Below, piece after piece: positions 45,834 to 55,517 of a stretch of 64,000 nt of DNA (positions are counted from its first letter, which is position 1; each line of letters opens with the position of its first letter). Location of the stretch: NCBI GenBank assembly GCA_965221205.1, contig OZ244870.1, forward strand, positions 3,472,001 through 3,536,000, in the 5' to 3' direction. The stretch comes from CBDFMG01 sp965221205 [NCBI: bacterium] (GTDB taxonomy: Bacteria > SM23-31). Made by a program: the position numbers and the translations under genes. The notes beneath the pieces were generated by a model. It was given only the letters and a program-made list of their open reading frames with translations. It was not told the origin of the DNA and searched no databases.

Positions 45834-48482
45834 TCAGAACGAGATGGTCGTGGTCATTGAAACCGTGCGCGGCGCGCCGAGCCACGCGGCGTTCTCGGTG
45901 ATGGCGGAGAGGTAGTCCTTGTCGAGCAGGTTGTTCACCACGACCGAGAACTCCGTTGACCGCAGCCGGTCGCTCACCGCCTCACCAGAGAAGTTGACGT
46001 AGGCGTCCACCATCCAGTAGGCATCTGCATACCAGTCCGCGGTCAGGCTGACGCGGCGAGACGACGTGTACTTGGCGCTCAGCCCCATGGCGAGCGGGCC
46101 AGTGCGGTCGAGCGAGACGACCCACAGCTGCTCCGGCACGCCGGTGACGTCGGCCCCCGCTACGATGTTCTGGCTCGCGTCGAATAACGGGTCGCCGCTT
46201 CCGACATACTCCGAGCGGTTGAACGTATAGGCCGTGTAGACCGACGTTTGCAGCGGCATCTGCACCGTCCCGGCGAACTCGAGGCCGCTCGTGTGAATAC
46301 CACCGGCGTTGAAGTAGGCGCCACCGCCCGGGATGAGGTAGTTGGGACCGGCAGTCGTTTGCGGGCCGAGGTAGAAGATCCGGTTCTCGAAATCGATAGT
46401 GTACCAGGTGGCGCTCATCGCGGCCCGGTCCCCCGCATACTGCAGGCCGACATCGATATTCAAGGAGGTCTCGGGCTTGAGGAGGTCGAGGCTCCGTCCC
46501 GGCGCCTCGAGGTGAGCGCTGCTGATCGACTTGAAATTTTCGGCATAGCCGGCGAAGAGATCAAGGCCCTCAACCGGCGTCTCGTACGTCACGCCGCCGG
46601 AGACGAGCAGCTTCGAATCGGAATCGACTGTCAGATCCGGGTCAACGTTGAACAGGTCCTCGCGCGACACGCCGACGAGGAACTTCTTGACACCGCCGCT
46701 CAGCACGAACGGGCCGGCGTAGAGCGTCTCCTCGACGTACCACTTGAAGACGTCCTGCGGGAAGTCCCACTCGTACTGGTACCAGTAGGACTGCTCGTTC
46801 CAGTTGAAGCTGATCGTCGGATCCAGCATCTGATGCCAGTCCCGGCCCAGGTCCCGCCGCGAGTTCTCGTACCAGATGCCCGCGCGCAGCGTGCTGCCGG
46901 CGGCGGCGACGGTGGTGAACCACTCCTCGTCGAGCATCACGCCGAAGCGGCTCTTGCCGTAGTGACTGTGGCGGTATGACTGCACCGCCGTAGCGCCCGG
47001 GTGGCAGACCGGATCGACCTCCGGGCCGCCGGAGCCGTAGTAGTTGAAGAGGTAGGATGACGTGCACCCGGGTGTCGGTCCGACCGCGACACCGTCCGGG
47101 CTCACGAAGCGGATCTCTCCGAGCTGCGTGCCGCCATGCACGGGCGTCCCGCCCATCAGCTCAGATTCCGGGCCGCCGCCGTCGTCAGTAACGTCCACGA
47201 TGAAGGGGGGCAGCCAGTCGCCTCGGCCCCCATTCCTATGAAAATAGACGCCCATGCTCAACGAGGCGTCGGTCAAGGACCAGTCCGCCTTCAAGTAAGC
47301 AAACGTGTTGCTTCGTCGGGTCTGCCAGCCGGGCCGGTAGAACTGGTTCAGGTACGGGACGCCGGGCCAGTCGCCGATCAGGCGGTCCCACCGCGGGTTG
47401 GCCTTGAAGTCGCCCTCGCCGTAGAGCCGCTGATAGACATCCTCGTGGATGTCGTCGTATGAGAGGTAGCCGGTGAGATCAAGCCGCCCGTGCGACGAGA
47501 CCAGCTTTGCGGCGACGTGCTCCCGCTCGTTCCGCGCCGCGCCTTGCACCCAGTCGCTCGCCTCCTGACGGACCGCGGCGATCCAGGCGCGCGTCTCACG
47601 GCCGAACAGCTGCCCGGTGTCGACCCGCATGGCGAACCGCATGGCGTCGTGCTCGCCGAAGGTGGTCGATGCGGTAAAAGTCCGCTCGGACGCCGGATCG
47701 TCCGTCAGGTAGTTGAACGTGCCGCCCAGCGCCTCGACCGACCGGGACGCGATGTCGGCCGTCCCCTGCGACACCTCAACGTCTCCGAGGTTCATCGGGT
47801 CGATGAACCGGTTCGCCTTGGCGCCGCTCCAGTAGTCGGACGTGCCGTTCGGAAACCCGTCGATGGTCGTGCCGACCTGTACCTCATTGATGGTCGACTG
47901 GAAGCCGCGCACGGCGACATTGCTCGACCAGTCGTCGAACCCGTAGGCGTCGCCCTCCTGGATGGAGACCCCGGGCAGGTTGTCCACCACCGACGTCACA
48001 GCAGTGATGTTCGACTGCTGCCGCAGCATCGGGTCCGCGACTACGTTGCGCGCGAAGGTGCGGGACTCCTCGGCGATGACGCTGATTTCTTCCATCAGGA
48101 ATACGATGCGCAGTTGGATCAGGACCGTTTCCGTGGTGCCTGCTCGGACAGAGATCTTGGTTTCCACCGTCTCAAAACCCGGGCGCGCGGCCGTGACCAC
48201 ATAGTCGCCCGCCACCAGACCCGCGGCCCTGTAGCTGCCGTACGTACCCGTCACGTGTTCCTGGTCCAGTCCCGGGCCGACTACCCTCACCACGACGCCG
48301 GACAACGGGGTTCCGGACGGGTCGTCGACCACGATGCCTTCGATCGATCCGGTCGTTTGGGCAGTCACCGTCGACATGGTCGCCAACCACAGCAACAGGC
48401 CGATGACCACTACTCGCGCGGGGCTTCGGCGTCGTCCAGTTCCCTTTTGTCCTAATCCGCTGCATTCCTGTATTGATCGCAT
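45834..48482 (-). CDS. TonB-dependent receptor with carboxypeptidase-like plug extension
   Basis: The 882 residues have a signal peptide (LLLWLATMSTVTAQ, about residues 29-42), then a carboxypeptidase-regulatory-like domain (GSIEGIVVDDPSGTPLSGVV), a plug domain (VDNLPGVSIQEGDAYGFDD, VRGFQ) and a 22-strand-type barrel whose last residues are TVSMTTTISF with terminal Phe. Such receptors import large ligands (siderophores, cofactors, glycans) across the outer membrane. A specific ligand cannot be read from sequence. No classical TonB box is obvious. The gene is strongly GC-rich, unlike the AT-rich surroundings, and is enclosed by inverted repeats, so it came from another genome. Lone receptor without transport partners. 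The 45462-45830 gap holds GC-rich coding-like sequence that I cannot assign. Confidence 0.9.
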   Translation of the reverse strand: MRSIQECSGLGQKGTGRRRSPARVVVIGLLLWLATMSTVTAQTTGSIEGIVVDDPSGTPLSGVVVRVVGPGLDQEHVTGTYGSYRAAGLVAGDYVVTAARPGFETVETKISVRAGTTETVLIQLRIVFLMEEISVIAEESRTFARNVVADPMLRQQSNITAVTSVVDNLPGVSIQEGDAYGFDDWSSNVAVRGFQSTINEVQVGTTIDGFPNGTSDYWSGAKANRFIDPMNLGDVEVSQGTADIASRSVEALGGTFNYLTDDPASERTFTASTTFGEHDAMRFAMRVDTGQLFGRETRAWIAAVRQEASDWVQGAARNEREHVAAKLVSSHGRLDLTGYLSYDDIHEDVYQRLYGEGDFKANPRWDRLIGDWPGVPYLNQFYRPGWQTRRSNTFAYLKADWSLTDASLSMGVYFHRNGGRGDWLPPFIVDVTDDGGGPESELMGGTPVHGGTQLGEIRFVSPDGVAVGPTPGCTSSYLFNYYGSGGPEVDPVCHPGATAVQSYRHSHYGKSRFGVMLDEEWFTTVAAAGSTLRAGIWYENSRRDLGRDWHQMLDPTISFNWNEQSYWYQYEWDFPQDVFKWYVEETLYAGPFVLSGGVKKFLVGVSREDLFNVDPDLTVDSDSKLLVSGGVTYETPVEGLDLFAGYAENFKSISSAHLEAPGRSLDLLKPETSLNIDVGLQYAGDRAAMSATWYTIDFENRIFYLGPQTTAGPNYLIPGGGAYFNAGGIHTSGLEFAGTVQMPLQTSVYTAYTFNRSEYVGSGDPLFDASQNIVAGADVTGVPEQLWVVSLDRTGPLAMGLSAKYTSSRRVSLTADWYADAYWMVDAYVNFSGEAVSDRLRSTEFSVVVNNLLDKDYLSAITENAAWLGAPRTVSMTTTISF

Positions 48483-48529
48483 TGTCTCCTCCTCAATGGT
48501 GTCCCGTGTGCAGTTGACGGTGGTTGCTC

Positions 48530-48730
48530 CGCACTATGGTTGAAACCGACCCTGTGCCCACGCCCGGGGGGAAATGTGTGGCCCGCCGTTGCTCGATCAA
48601 AACGCGTACTGCGTGCCAAGCTGACGACCACGAACGATGAAAGCGTCATCGATCCTCCGGATGCGAAACGTCACCGGCTCGCTGTCGTCGAGACGCAGTT
48701 GTGACGCATGGCTCCTGAGGCGCTCCCAAT
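48530..48730 (-). repeat. Inverted repeat, right arm of the TonB island
   Basis: Reverse complement of 45325-45527. It lies just upstream of the receptor start and ends at 48730, exactly where AT-rich DNA resumes. Confidence 0.85.
48597..48728 (-). pseudogene. Second copy of the barrel-protein C-terminus
   Basis: The minus strand encodes ERLRSHASQLRLDDSEPVTF and a divergent ending QLGTQYAF before the stop at 48597. Relative to the left-arm copy one codon region has been shifted (FIVRGRQL for SFVGVSL), so it has mutated independently. It is only the last 43 or so codons and cannot be functional. Confidence 0.75.
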
Positions 48731-48782
48731 TGTATGTTGTCAAATCAAGTCGAATAAACTTATCGAAAGATAAGAGATACAT

Positions 48783-49225
48783 TTTGTTCTTTCAAGTATT
48801 TTCTGCTCTAAGGGCTATACAATTTTCTATCTCTAGACTGAGCATAAGTTTATGAAGCCAGATACTTAATTATACCAGAGATACTATCCATGGGCATAGG
48901 GTTGGCAGAGCACTTCTTATAAAATAGGTGTGTCAGTATACTACTTTGAAGAAAAAGTGTCTACATCCATTCTCAGGCCTCTTGATTTGAAAGTGATGGA
49001 ATTAATTGTATACATGAAGTTAAAAATGAGCTGCATGAATATAAAATAGCTACAGTATAATTATTGTCGCTTTCGACACCAATTAGACAAAAGCGAAAAG
49101 CTGGAAGCATGCGAAATGTTTTATTCCGTTTTGTTCTCCGATATTTCCAATTATAGAGGAGCATTGGGGTACGTTTATAAATGACTCCTCGAACTGTACA
49201 ATTCACGAAGCTTAGGTCTCTAAAG
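48783..49225 (-). repeat. Degenerate repeat copies in a gene-free gap
   Basis: CTTTCAAGTATTTTCTGCTC, then GGGCTATACAATTTTC near 48790-48830, and ATGACTCCTCGAACTG, TACAATTCACGAAGC at 49181-49215, are two decayed core copies. The second stands right at the 3' end of the DoxX gene. No gene is visible between. Confidence 0.65.
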
Positions 49226-49657
49226 TTAATTATTCTTTTTAGAAAACTTTTTTTCGATCAGATAGTCCAAAGACCATTTCCCTGCTCCAAGAAGAATAAT
49301 TGCTCCTGCCATTGCCCAATAAGCAAGTGCCAATTCTTTTCTTCCAAACGGATCCGGAGCATGACGTATAAAAGCTGCCACACTCATATTAATAAATAAA
49401 AATCCTGCCGTTATGCGTGTTCCCAATCCGGAAGCTATGAGTAAACCACCAAGAAATTCTGTTAATGCCGCCATCCACGCAAAAAAGATAGCGAACGGAA
49501 AACCCATTTCGGCAACACCCTCAGCGAATTGACTGATAGTACCTCCGAATACTTTGCCGAATCCATGAGAAGCGATTCCAAGACCTGTTAAGACTCTTAG
49601 CCAAAGCAGGCCGATTGGGGTCAATTTTTCACTAAGCTGGTTAATTCCCATTTTCAC
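49226..49657 (-). CDS. DoxX family membrane protein
   Basis: A 143-residue protein with four predicted membrane helices. LWLRVLTGLGIASHGFGKVF, GFPFAIFFAWMAALTEFLGG, TRITAGFLFINMSVAAF and ALAYWAMAGAIILLGAG follow the usual DoxX pattern. DoxX proteins are small inner-membrane proteins linked to quinone or redox stress functions in some bacteria. The role here is open. It stands alone on the minus strand between repeat copies, with an AGGTGTG-type ribosome site before the ATG. Intact, with length normal for the family. Confidence 0.85.
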   Translation of the reverse strand: MKMGINQLSEKLTPIGLLWLRVLTGLGIASHGFGKVFGGTISQFAEGVAEMGFPFAIFFAWMAALTEFLGGLLIASGLGTRITAGFLFINMSVAAFIRHAPDPFGRKELALAYWAMAGAIILLGAGKWSLDYLIEKKFSKKNN

Positions 49658-49734
49658 ACCTTTCTAATTTAAGACATAACATAATATAAAAATCTGATTT
49701 TTCTTAATACTTTTTACAAATTGACTTCGAAAAT

Positions 49735-49769
49735 TTCTTAGGACCGGGCTGAACGAGTTGCGAACTCTT
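49735..49769 (-). repeat. Degenerate core repeat
   Basis: GGACCGGGCTGAACGAGTTG, then CGAACTCTTAG, directly 3' of the dead M24 gene G. Confidence 0.6.
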
Positions 49770-51334
49770 AGTTAATTAATCGTACCCTCTGGCTCGGTAG
49801 TGGAGAAGGAAACGCAACTCAATTTTCAGTAACAATCGCAATATCATAGAATTGTAAAAATAATTGATTTTCTCTACCTCATTCAGGTACGGCATATGAA
49901 TCCTATATTCAAAAACAAAGGTGTGATTAAGTGGGGTCTTCATATCTCGTCGCCAATCCGATCATAAAGGGGAAATACTGAGTATAGCTTCTCTTTTTCC
50001 CTTGGCATGTATATCAACAATGAACTTGAGCCTTTTCATGGCCTGCATTTTTTGTCATATTGATCCACAGGGGTATAAAAATATCCAGCCTCTTCTACTT
50101 TATTGATAAGAACTCTCAGCATTTCTCCCGTAGTATGACTTGCCTTGATGTGTATCTGCAATATCTCACGGACTTTCATACCATGTTTTCAAATCCGTTT
50201 GAATTCTTGAGGCAAATCAGTTTCCCCTTCCAAAAGCCGGTTCCTAACAGGGAAACAAGCATAACCCTACTACCAAAACCCTGGAATATAGTAACCAGGT
50301 CACCTCTCTGGATTACATAGTCGCCGGCATAACTTTTATGATATTTATTTCCATATCGATCCCTAAGATCCTAAGATAAGGTTCCTTCTGAAGATCTTTT
50401 AATTTAGTAACACCCGGAACAATTCCAGCAAACTTTTTATCTAGATTTTCTGTAGCAATAAGGCTAAATTGGCGATAAAGCTCTATTTCCTGCGTCACCC
50501 TTCTTAATAGGTATTCTGTTATCAAATATTCAGCCGAGGCTATCTTTTTCGCATATTTATCACCGAGCGCTTTTACCAAAAGGAAGTAATCTGTATACGA
50601 AAGACCAACGTTAAGTGACGATCTCGCTGACCTTACGGAGTTTCCCAGTTTTTCTGAGAAATTTACAGCGATACGTTTGGGATCACGTTCGGCAACAAAT
50701 CCTCCGATGTCCCTAAATCTGTAACCCAATTCCGTTTCCAAGCCTCCAGACTGTTTTATTGGAAATCCTTCTACGACTTTCGAACCCGCGGCAGGATATG
50801 AGGTCTGTAAGACTTCTCCATGGATAATGTCATAGGCACCAGGATCTATCACATCACTATCAAAAATGGCCCGCTCGATCCTGCTTCCATTTCGGTCGGA
50901 TTTCGTTTGGCAACAAAATCAGTTATTTCGTCGTAGACATCAGGAATCATAAAATCCTGTCTGGGGTCAAGAAAATTGTTATAATTATAACCGGAAAAAG
51001 CTCGTGCGACGTTCCGAGAAACTTGTACATCAGCTCCTGCATTGCCAAACACAGCCCGTTCGACCCTATCACCCAGATCCGTAAAAATCAGATAACCGGA
51101 TGTCGAGCCAAATTACTGAGCCAGTGGATCGGGGTCTCCAGCACGCGTGACATGAATCCACATGTCCACATTATTGTCGCGCATGGCACCCGGCAGAATA
51201 AGATCAAGTTTTTCGTTTCTCATCAGACGAAAAACTTCCCCTCCTGTTTTTGCCGTATGTTCCCCTGGCTGCGCATTGGCATTAGGCACTGCAAACATCA
51301 CAGCAATTAAAAATATCATAACTCGAGATAGCAT
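49770..51334 (-). pseudogene. Dead M24 gene G
   Basis: The N-terminus (51113-51334) is intact with signal peptide FLIAVMFAVPNANAQ and WIHVTRAGDPDP, close to protein E. It then breaks at an in-frame stop (TTACTGAG region near 51114). Two more open pieces continue in other frames: 50849-51052 (E-like, FSGYNYNNFLDP) and 50313-50852 (C/D-like, ETELGYRFRDIGGFVAERDP). The last 540 bases hold only scattered matches to the M24 C-terminal domain. Because the front resembles E and the middle resembles C and D, it may be a recombinant of two paralogues that later decayed. Confidence 0.85.
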
Positions 51335-51359
51335 AACCTCTTCCTCTATTGATTCTTGT

Positions 51360-51412
51360 TGATAAATATTACGTTAAGCATTTGGCTTTCACAAGTGTTT
51401 TCTACTCCCAAA
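51360..51412 (-). repeat. Upstream block of M24 unit
   Basis: GATAAATATTACGTTAAGCA, then GGCTTTCACAAGTGTTTTC and CTACTCCCAA. It matches 15985-16060 and 27378-27450 at the 5' side but the core is lost. The remainder of 51413-51700 contains one more core at 51573-51608 and no gene. Confidence 0.75.
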
Positions 51413-51572
51413 CACTCCAACATGTTCTGACGATGTACAAGCTATTATATTTAGTGATTTATCTAATTTTAGTATGCAATGTTATATATACAAGTATGTT
51501 TGAGCAAATATACATTTATTACGGTTTTTTACATGAAATATCGCACACATAAGTAGTATCTGAGATGTGTAT

Positions 51573-51608
51573 ATTCTACAACTTTTGCTGTACGATTTTT
51601 GAACTATT
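51573..51608 (-). repeat. Degenerate core repeat
   Basis: TTTTGCTGTACGATTTTTGA and ACTATTCAAATTG, within the gap downstream of the aldo/keto reductase gene. Confidence 0.6.
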
Positions 51609-51700
51609 CAAATTGAATTAATATCGCATTATAGTTTTGGATAAATCTCCGGAGGAGTTCTATTTGTAAATCTACATAGTTCTGTGCAGTGCCCACAAAT

Positions 51701-52681
51701 TCAATATGGTCCTCGAATATTGTCTTTGACGTTTTCGTTGTAGAATTTGCGAATACGTTCGTGAAGTAAAGCTGGTAAAGGTATAAGTTCTGACGCCATT
51801 ATGTTCTCCCTAACTTGGTTGGGGTGGGATGCACCAGGAATTACAACTGATACTGCATCGAAATCTAAAATCCAGCGAAGTGCCATCTGGGCAATTGTCA
51901 TACCTTGTGGAACCATTTTTTTAAGTTTTTCAGTGAGTTCCACTCCTTTTTCGAAGCGAAGACCTGCGAAAGTCTCACCCACATTGAATGCTTCTCCATC
52001 ACGGTTATAATTTCGATGGTCTGATTTCGGAAAAACTGTGTCTTTTGTGAATTTACCTGACAGCAATCCGCTTGCAAATGGGAGTCTGACAATAATACCA
52101 ACTCCCTTCTCCGTTGCCTTTTTAAATACTTTTTCAACAGGTTTTTCCCTGAATATATTAAAAATTATCTGCAAAGAGCACAGTTGATGTTGCTTCATGC
52201 ACAACATTGCCTCTTCCATAGTTTCAACGCTTGCACTGAAAGTCCTGATTTTACCTTCTTTTTTCAATCGCCTTAGCCAGTCAAAAATAGCTCCCTTGAT
52301 GAGAATTTCTTTGGGAATACAATGAAGCTGTACCATATCAATCACATCACAATTTAAACGCTGCAGAGATGCTTCTATGCCTTTCCGAATTTCTTGTTCG
52401 GTATATCTATTTGGATACATTCCACCACTTCGGCCGATTTTTGTGGCAACAAATATGGTTTCCGACGCTCTCTTTAAAAATTGCCCTATGATCCTTTCAC
52501 TACGTCCATTGCCATACACATCGGCAGTATCGAAGAAGTTTATTCCATTTTCAATCGCTTCCGAAAGAATTTCATGTACAGTTTGAGATGATATATTTCC
52601 CCAATCTCCACCTAATTGCCAACAACCCAATCCAATCTCCGAGGTTCTAATCCCTGATTTTCCCAATAGTCTATATTTCAT
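51701..52681 (-). CDS. Aldo/keto reductase
   Basis: The 326 residues form an AKR barrel. The catalytic tetrad can be placed: Asp and Tyr in FFDTADVYG, Lys in VATKIG and His in MVQLHC. The C-terminal NADPH-binding signature is VSVVIPGASHPNQVREN. These enzymes reduce carbonyl groups of sugars, aldehydes or ketones in the cytoplasm. It lacks a signal peptide, unlike most neighbours. It starts at MKYRLLGKSGI, a standard family opening. Monocistronic, with no clear partner. It may belong to sugar metabolism beside the fucosidase and symporter, which is speculation. Confidence 0.9.
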   Translation of the reverse strand: MKYRLLGKSGIRTSEIGLGCWQLGGDWGNISSQTVHEILSEAIENGINFFDTADVYGNGRSERIIGQFLKRASETIFVATKIGRSGGMYPNRYTEQEIRKGIEASLQRLNCDVIDMVQLHCIPKEILIKGAIFDWLRRLKKEGKIRTFSASVETMEEAMLCMKQHQLCSLQIIFNIFREKPVEKVFKKATEKGVGIIVRLPFASGLLSGKFTKDTVFPKSDHRNYNRDGEAFNVGETFAGLRFEKGVELTEKLKKMVPQGMTIAQMALRWILDFDAVSVVIPGASHPNQVRENIMASELIPLPALLHERIRKFYNENVKDNIRGPY

Positions 52682-52814
52682 ACGTGCTCTTACGTAATCA
52701 AATTAGTTAATAAACCAATTCTATAATATTGTTTCTACATTCTTCTTATTAAATTTACATTTGGTTGATAAAAGAATTCCTTGAAGAAAATTCTTCAGGG
52801 TTTTTAAACCAATT

Positions 52815-52850
52815 GCATTCTGCTCCTCGGGCTGTACAATTGGTGGACCA
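52815..52850 (-). repeat. Core repeat
   Basis: TTCTGCTCCTCGGGCTGTAC, AATTGGTGGACC, ending at the stop codon of M24 gene H. Confidence 0.75.
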
Positions 52851-54260
52851 TCAACGAATAAGATAGAGTTCCTTTTGCGGTGGAGAAAAATACTCGACTC
52901 CACGTTCGGTGGCAATCGCCTGCTCATGATCCCAAAATAATAAATATTGGTCTTCCTCATCGTTGGGTGTAGGCGACGGCATATAGAAAAAATATTCCAT
53001 AACAAAGTGGTGATTGGGTGGGAGTGGTATATCATACGTCCACTCCGGACCATAAGAACCTATCCTGGGGCCACGCATTTCCTGGTACTTTCTCTCACGT
53101 GATCCTTTTCCCATGCCATGGGCGTCGATGCTAAGGTGTGTTTTTTCAGAATCATATCCTGTGGAATAAACAGGGAAATTGTTCTTTGGCTGAATCATAT
53201 GCATTTGGGGTTCCCTGACAATAATCCCTGCCTCCTCAAATTTCTGCTTGTAATTTTTAATTATTTCACGAGAGGTATGTCCCGCCTTGATGGTTTCTGC
53301 CAGAATCTTATCGATTTTCAGATATTCTGCCCAGAGTTTTTTGATTTCCGGAGGCGGTTCAGTTTCTTCTTCACGAAGCACATAGGCGTACATTCCCTGG
53401 CTTGGTGATGCAACGATGTCGCCTCTCTGGATCACCATGTTTTCATAGCCTGGATTCCATCCCCTTTGGGATATCCCTGTGCTTCTCCGGCTCAAGAGAG
53501 TTACTCTCACCTCGCGATTTTTGGTTACGCCCGGCACGATTTCAGCAAAAGTTTTCTTTACACGTTCAATTTCGTCCTGACGCATTCTCTTAAGAAGTTG
53601 AATTTCACTCGGCACCGGATTTATAATGAAATCCACTGTCACGTATTCAGATGAAACCAGTCTGTTGGCATATGAATCACCGAGTTCCTCAGTCAAGAGG
53701 AGATAGTCTGTTAGCGAAATGCCGTCTGTCTCTCCTCTGGAAGTCGCCCACGGTCCCAGATCATGCTTGAAATTTACCGCAATTCGTTCGGGGTCACGTG
53801 CTTCAACAAATTCTCGGAGGCCCTTAAAACGGTAGTCATATTCTGTCATCGGCTCTGTCACCGGTTCCTGCACAAATACCGGGTCGTGGATTATGTCGTA
53901 GGCGCCGCTTTCTTCAAGAAAATTAGTGTCTCCCTCTCCCCGTTCACGCTGCGTAGCTCCCCAGCGGCGTCCGAGAACCGCACGTTCGATCCTGTCACCG
54001 CCACGATCCGTGAAAACGAACACACCAGAGGTACTACCCAGGTCTTCTGCACCAAAGGGATCAGGAACTGCTACTCTCATCACATGGATCCACATGTCGA
54101 TGTTGTTCTTTTTCATGACGTGGGGTAGAACGAGGTCAAACTTTTCCCGGCGAATCTGATTATTCAATTCCACTAAATCGTCCATTTCCTGAGCCTGGCA
54201 ATTGACAATAGGTACTGTGAATATAACAGCAATAAAAAATAACATTACTCGAGATATCAT
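52851..54260 (-). CDS. Exported M24-like protein H (metal site altered)
   Basis: The 469 residues have signal peptide FFIAVIFTVPIVNCQAQ. It is very similar to protein B: the segment with both metal Asp residues is absent (GDIVASPSQGMYAYVLREEE) and the last Glu ligand is His (WDHEQAIATE). IDAHGMG, GPEWTYD and NHHFVMEYFFYMPSP are kept. B, H and the 19.1 kb remnant form one clade that has lost the classical M24 site but is retained as open frames, so a structural, binding or different catalytic role is possible. GGAGGAG precedes the ATG. The upstream flank has the CCCCATATCAATTCTC block shared with other gene families. Confidence 0.85.
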   Translation of the reverse strand: MISRVMLFFIAVIFTVPIVNCQAQEMDDLVELNNQIRREKFDLVLPHVMKKNNIDMWIHVMRVAVPDPFGAEDLGSTSGVFVFTDRGGDRIERAVLGRRWGATQRERGEGDTNFLEESGAYDIIHDPVFVQEPVTEPMTEYDYRFKGLREFVEARDPERIAVNFKHDLGPWATSRGETDGISLTDYLLLTEELGDSYANRLVSSEYVTVDFIINPVPSEIQLLKRMRQDEIERVKKTFAEIVPGVTKNREVRVTLLSRRSTGISQRGWNPGYENMVIQRGDIVASPSQGMYAYVLREEETEPPPEIKKLWAEYLKIDKILAETIKAGHTSREIIKNYKQKFEEAGIIVREPQMHMIQPKNNFPVYSTGYDSEKTHLSIDAHGMGKGSRERKYQEMRGPRIGSYGPEWTYDIPLPPNHHFVMEYFFYMPSPTPNDEEDQYLLFWDHEQAIATERGVEYFSPPQKELYLIR

Positions 54261-54366
54261 AACATTCTCCTCCTTTGGTTAAACTAATATTCCCCATATC
54301 AATTCTCTAAAAGAGAATATAAGAGGATTTCAAAGATGCGCAATTCCGCTAAAATTTTTAAGCGGA

Positions 54367-55056
54367 TTATTCTTCCTGAGGCTTTGTATCACCGAAAAAC
54401 AACCATGCACCAATAGCGAGACGCGTCGGCACAGCCACGGCTTCATGAAATGGGTCGATAATTTCAAATAGCCAGGTTAGACCTACATTATAGTTTACGA
54501 AATACAAAATCTCTTGGAGAAACGTTATCAATAAAAGAATACTCACAATTTTTTCCAGTCCTCTGCCTCGCCATGTCGCCAAAAAGTAAAGGAATGTACC
54601 GACAAGAATCAAGGGAATGCGCGCAAACGAAAGGGATCTGAAAATTCCATCCATATGATTATATAAACTTTGGATGTTGATTTTAGCAATTTCGCTCGTT
54701 GCATGGGAGTAACTGACAACGAGATCATTATGAACAAAAAAGAGCCGCAACGAATGGTTCATCATATCTGAAATCCACCAAATTATCATAAAAATGAATG
54801 CCGTAAGAACGAAAGGAGCATGAGTGTTCATCTTTTTAACTGTGATTCCCCAGTAGACTGGCAGAGTAAAGAAAAGGCTGATCACAACGGCATACATCTG
54901 AGCTGGATAATACGGATTGGACATCATTGCTACGTGTTCGTTGAAATTCAGTGGGAAGGTAAAAGACTTCGATAGAATCCAAGAAATGATTTGTAATGCA
55001 GCTGTTACGAATGAACAGATTCCCATGAGCCTGAAAAATGTCTTTCCGAAATCCAT
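54367..55056 (-). CDS. Integral membrane protein, unknown family
   Basis: A 229-residue protein with about six hydrophobic segments, for example FFRLMGICSFVTAALQIISW, YAVVISLFFTLPVYWGI, FVLTAFIFMIIWWIS and LILVGTFLYFLATWRG. The N-terminus MDFGKTF is preceded by TCAGGAGAAA. No catalytic motif is visible and I recognise no family name. Proteins of this shape are often found beside DoxX-like or quinone-linked membrane proteins, but nothing here tests this. Downstream is the M24 gene H at 107 bases, the same strand, so co-transcription is possible. Confidence 0.6.
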   Translation of the reverse strand: MDFGKTFFRLMGICSFVTAALQIISWILSKSFTFPLNFNEHVAMMSNPYYPAQMYAVVISLFFTLPVYWGITVKKMNTHAPFVLTAFIFMIIWWISDMMNHSLRLFFVHNDLVVSYSHATSEIAKINIQSLYNHMDGIFRSLSFARIPLILVGTFLYFLATWRGRGLEKIVSILLLITFLQEILYFVNYNVGLTWLFEIIDPFHEAVAVPTRLAIGAWLFFGDTKPQEE

Positions 55057-55517
55057 AATTTCTCCTGAATTTGAATAAAAATAGAACTTATTGTGTGGCC
55101 TTTCAAGACGTGTTTTCGGAGTAGAAAACCAGGTGATTAAATGACTTCCGAATGTTTATGTGGTAGTAAACTATAAGACTCCGGACTTTTATCGACACAA
55201 TTGTTCCAGTATATAAGCTCAGGCCGGGAGAATGTCGAATATGAGAATTCTGTTATTGTTCAGCTCCATTCTAACGACTGATATAAATAGTAAGGTATGT
55301 AGTTTGATTTTACAAGCCTTTTCTACTTTATCAGGCTGTACAATTGCAAATATTTAAGTTTAAAAAAATACATTAGCCTTAAATTTTAAGACTGGATTAA
55401 TATGCTCTGAACTGATACAAACAATAGTACTCTTTGTGGGTCTCGCCATCGTGTTCTAATGAAAAGGGAACAGTAGAAAGTTAAATGACGTTAATAATTT
55501 TCGATAGGAAAATCACG
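55057..55517 (-). repeat. Gap with extended repeat at 55280-55352
   Basis: ATATAAATAGTAAGGTATG, TTTGATTTTACAAGCC, then TATCAGGCTGTACAATTGC is a degenerate 5' block plus core. No gene is seen elsewhere in the gap. Confidence 0.65.

Noticed and set aside
45408-45860. A plus-strand protein of 150 residues beside the TonB receptor
   Set aside because: GC-rich sequence leaves many frames open. The minus strand is open as well and I recognise no motif, so neither is listed as a gene.
46248-48455. Long plus-strand frames opposite the TonB receptor
   Set aside because: They are Arg/Asp/Val-rich shadows of the receptor gene caused by high GC. The receptor on the minus strand has clear domains.
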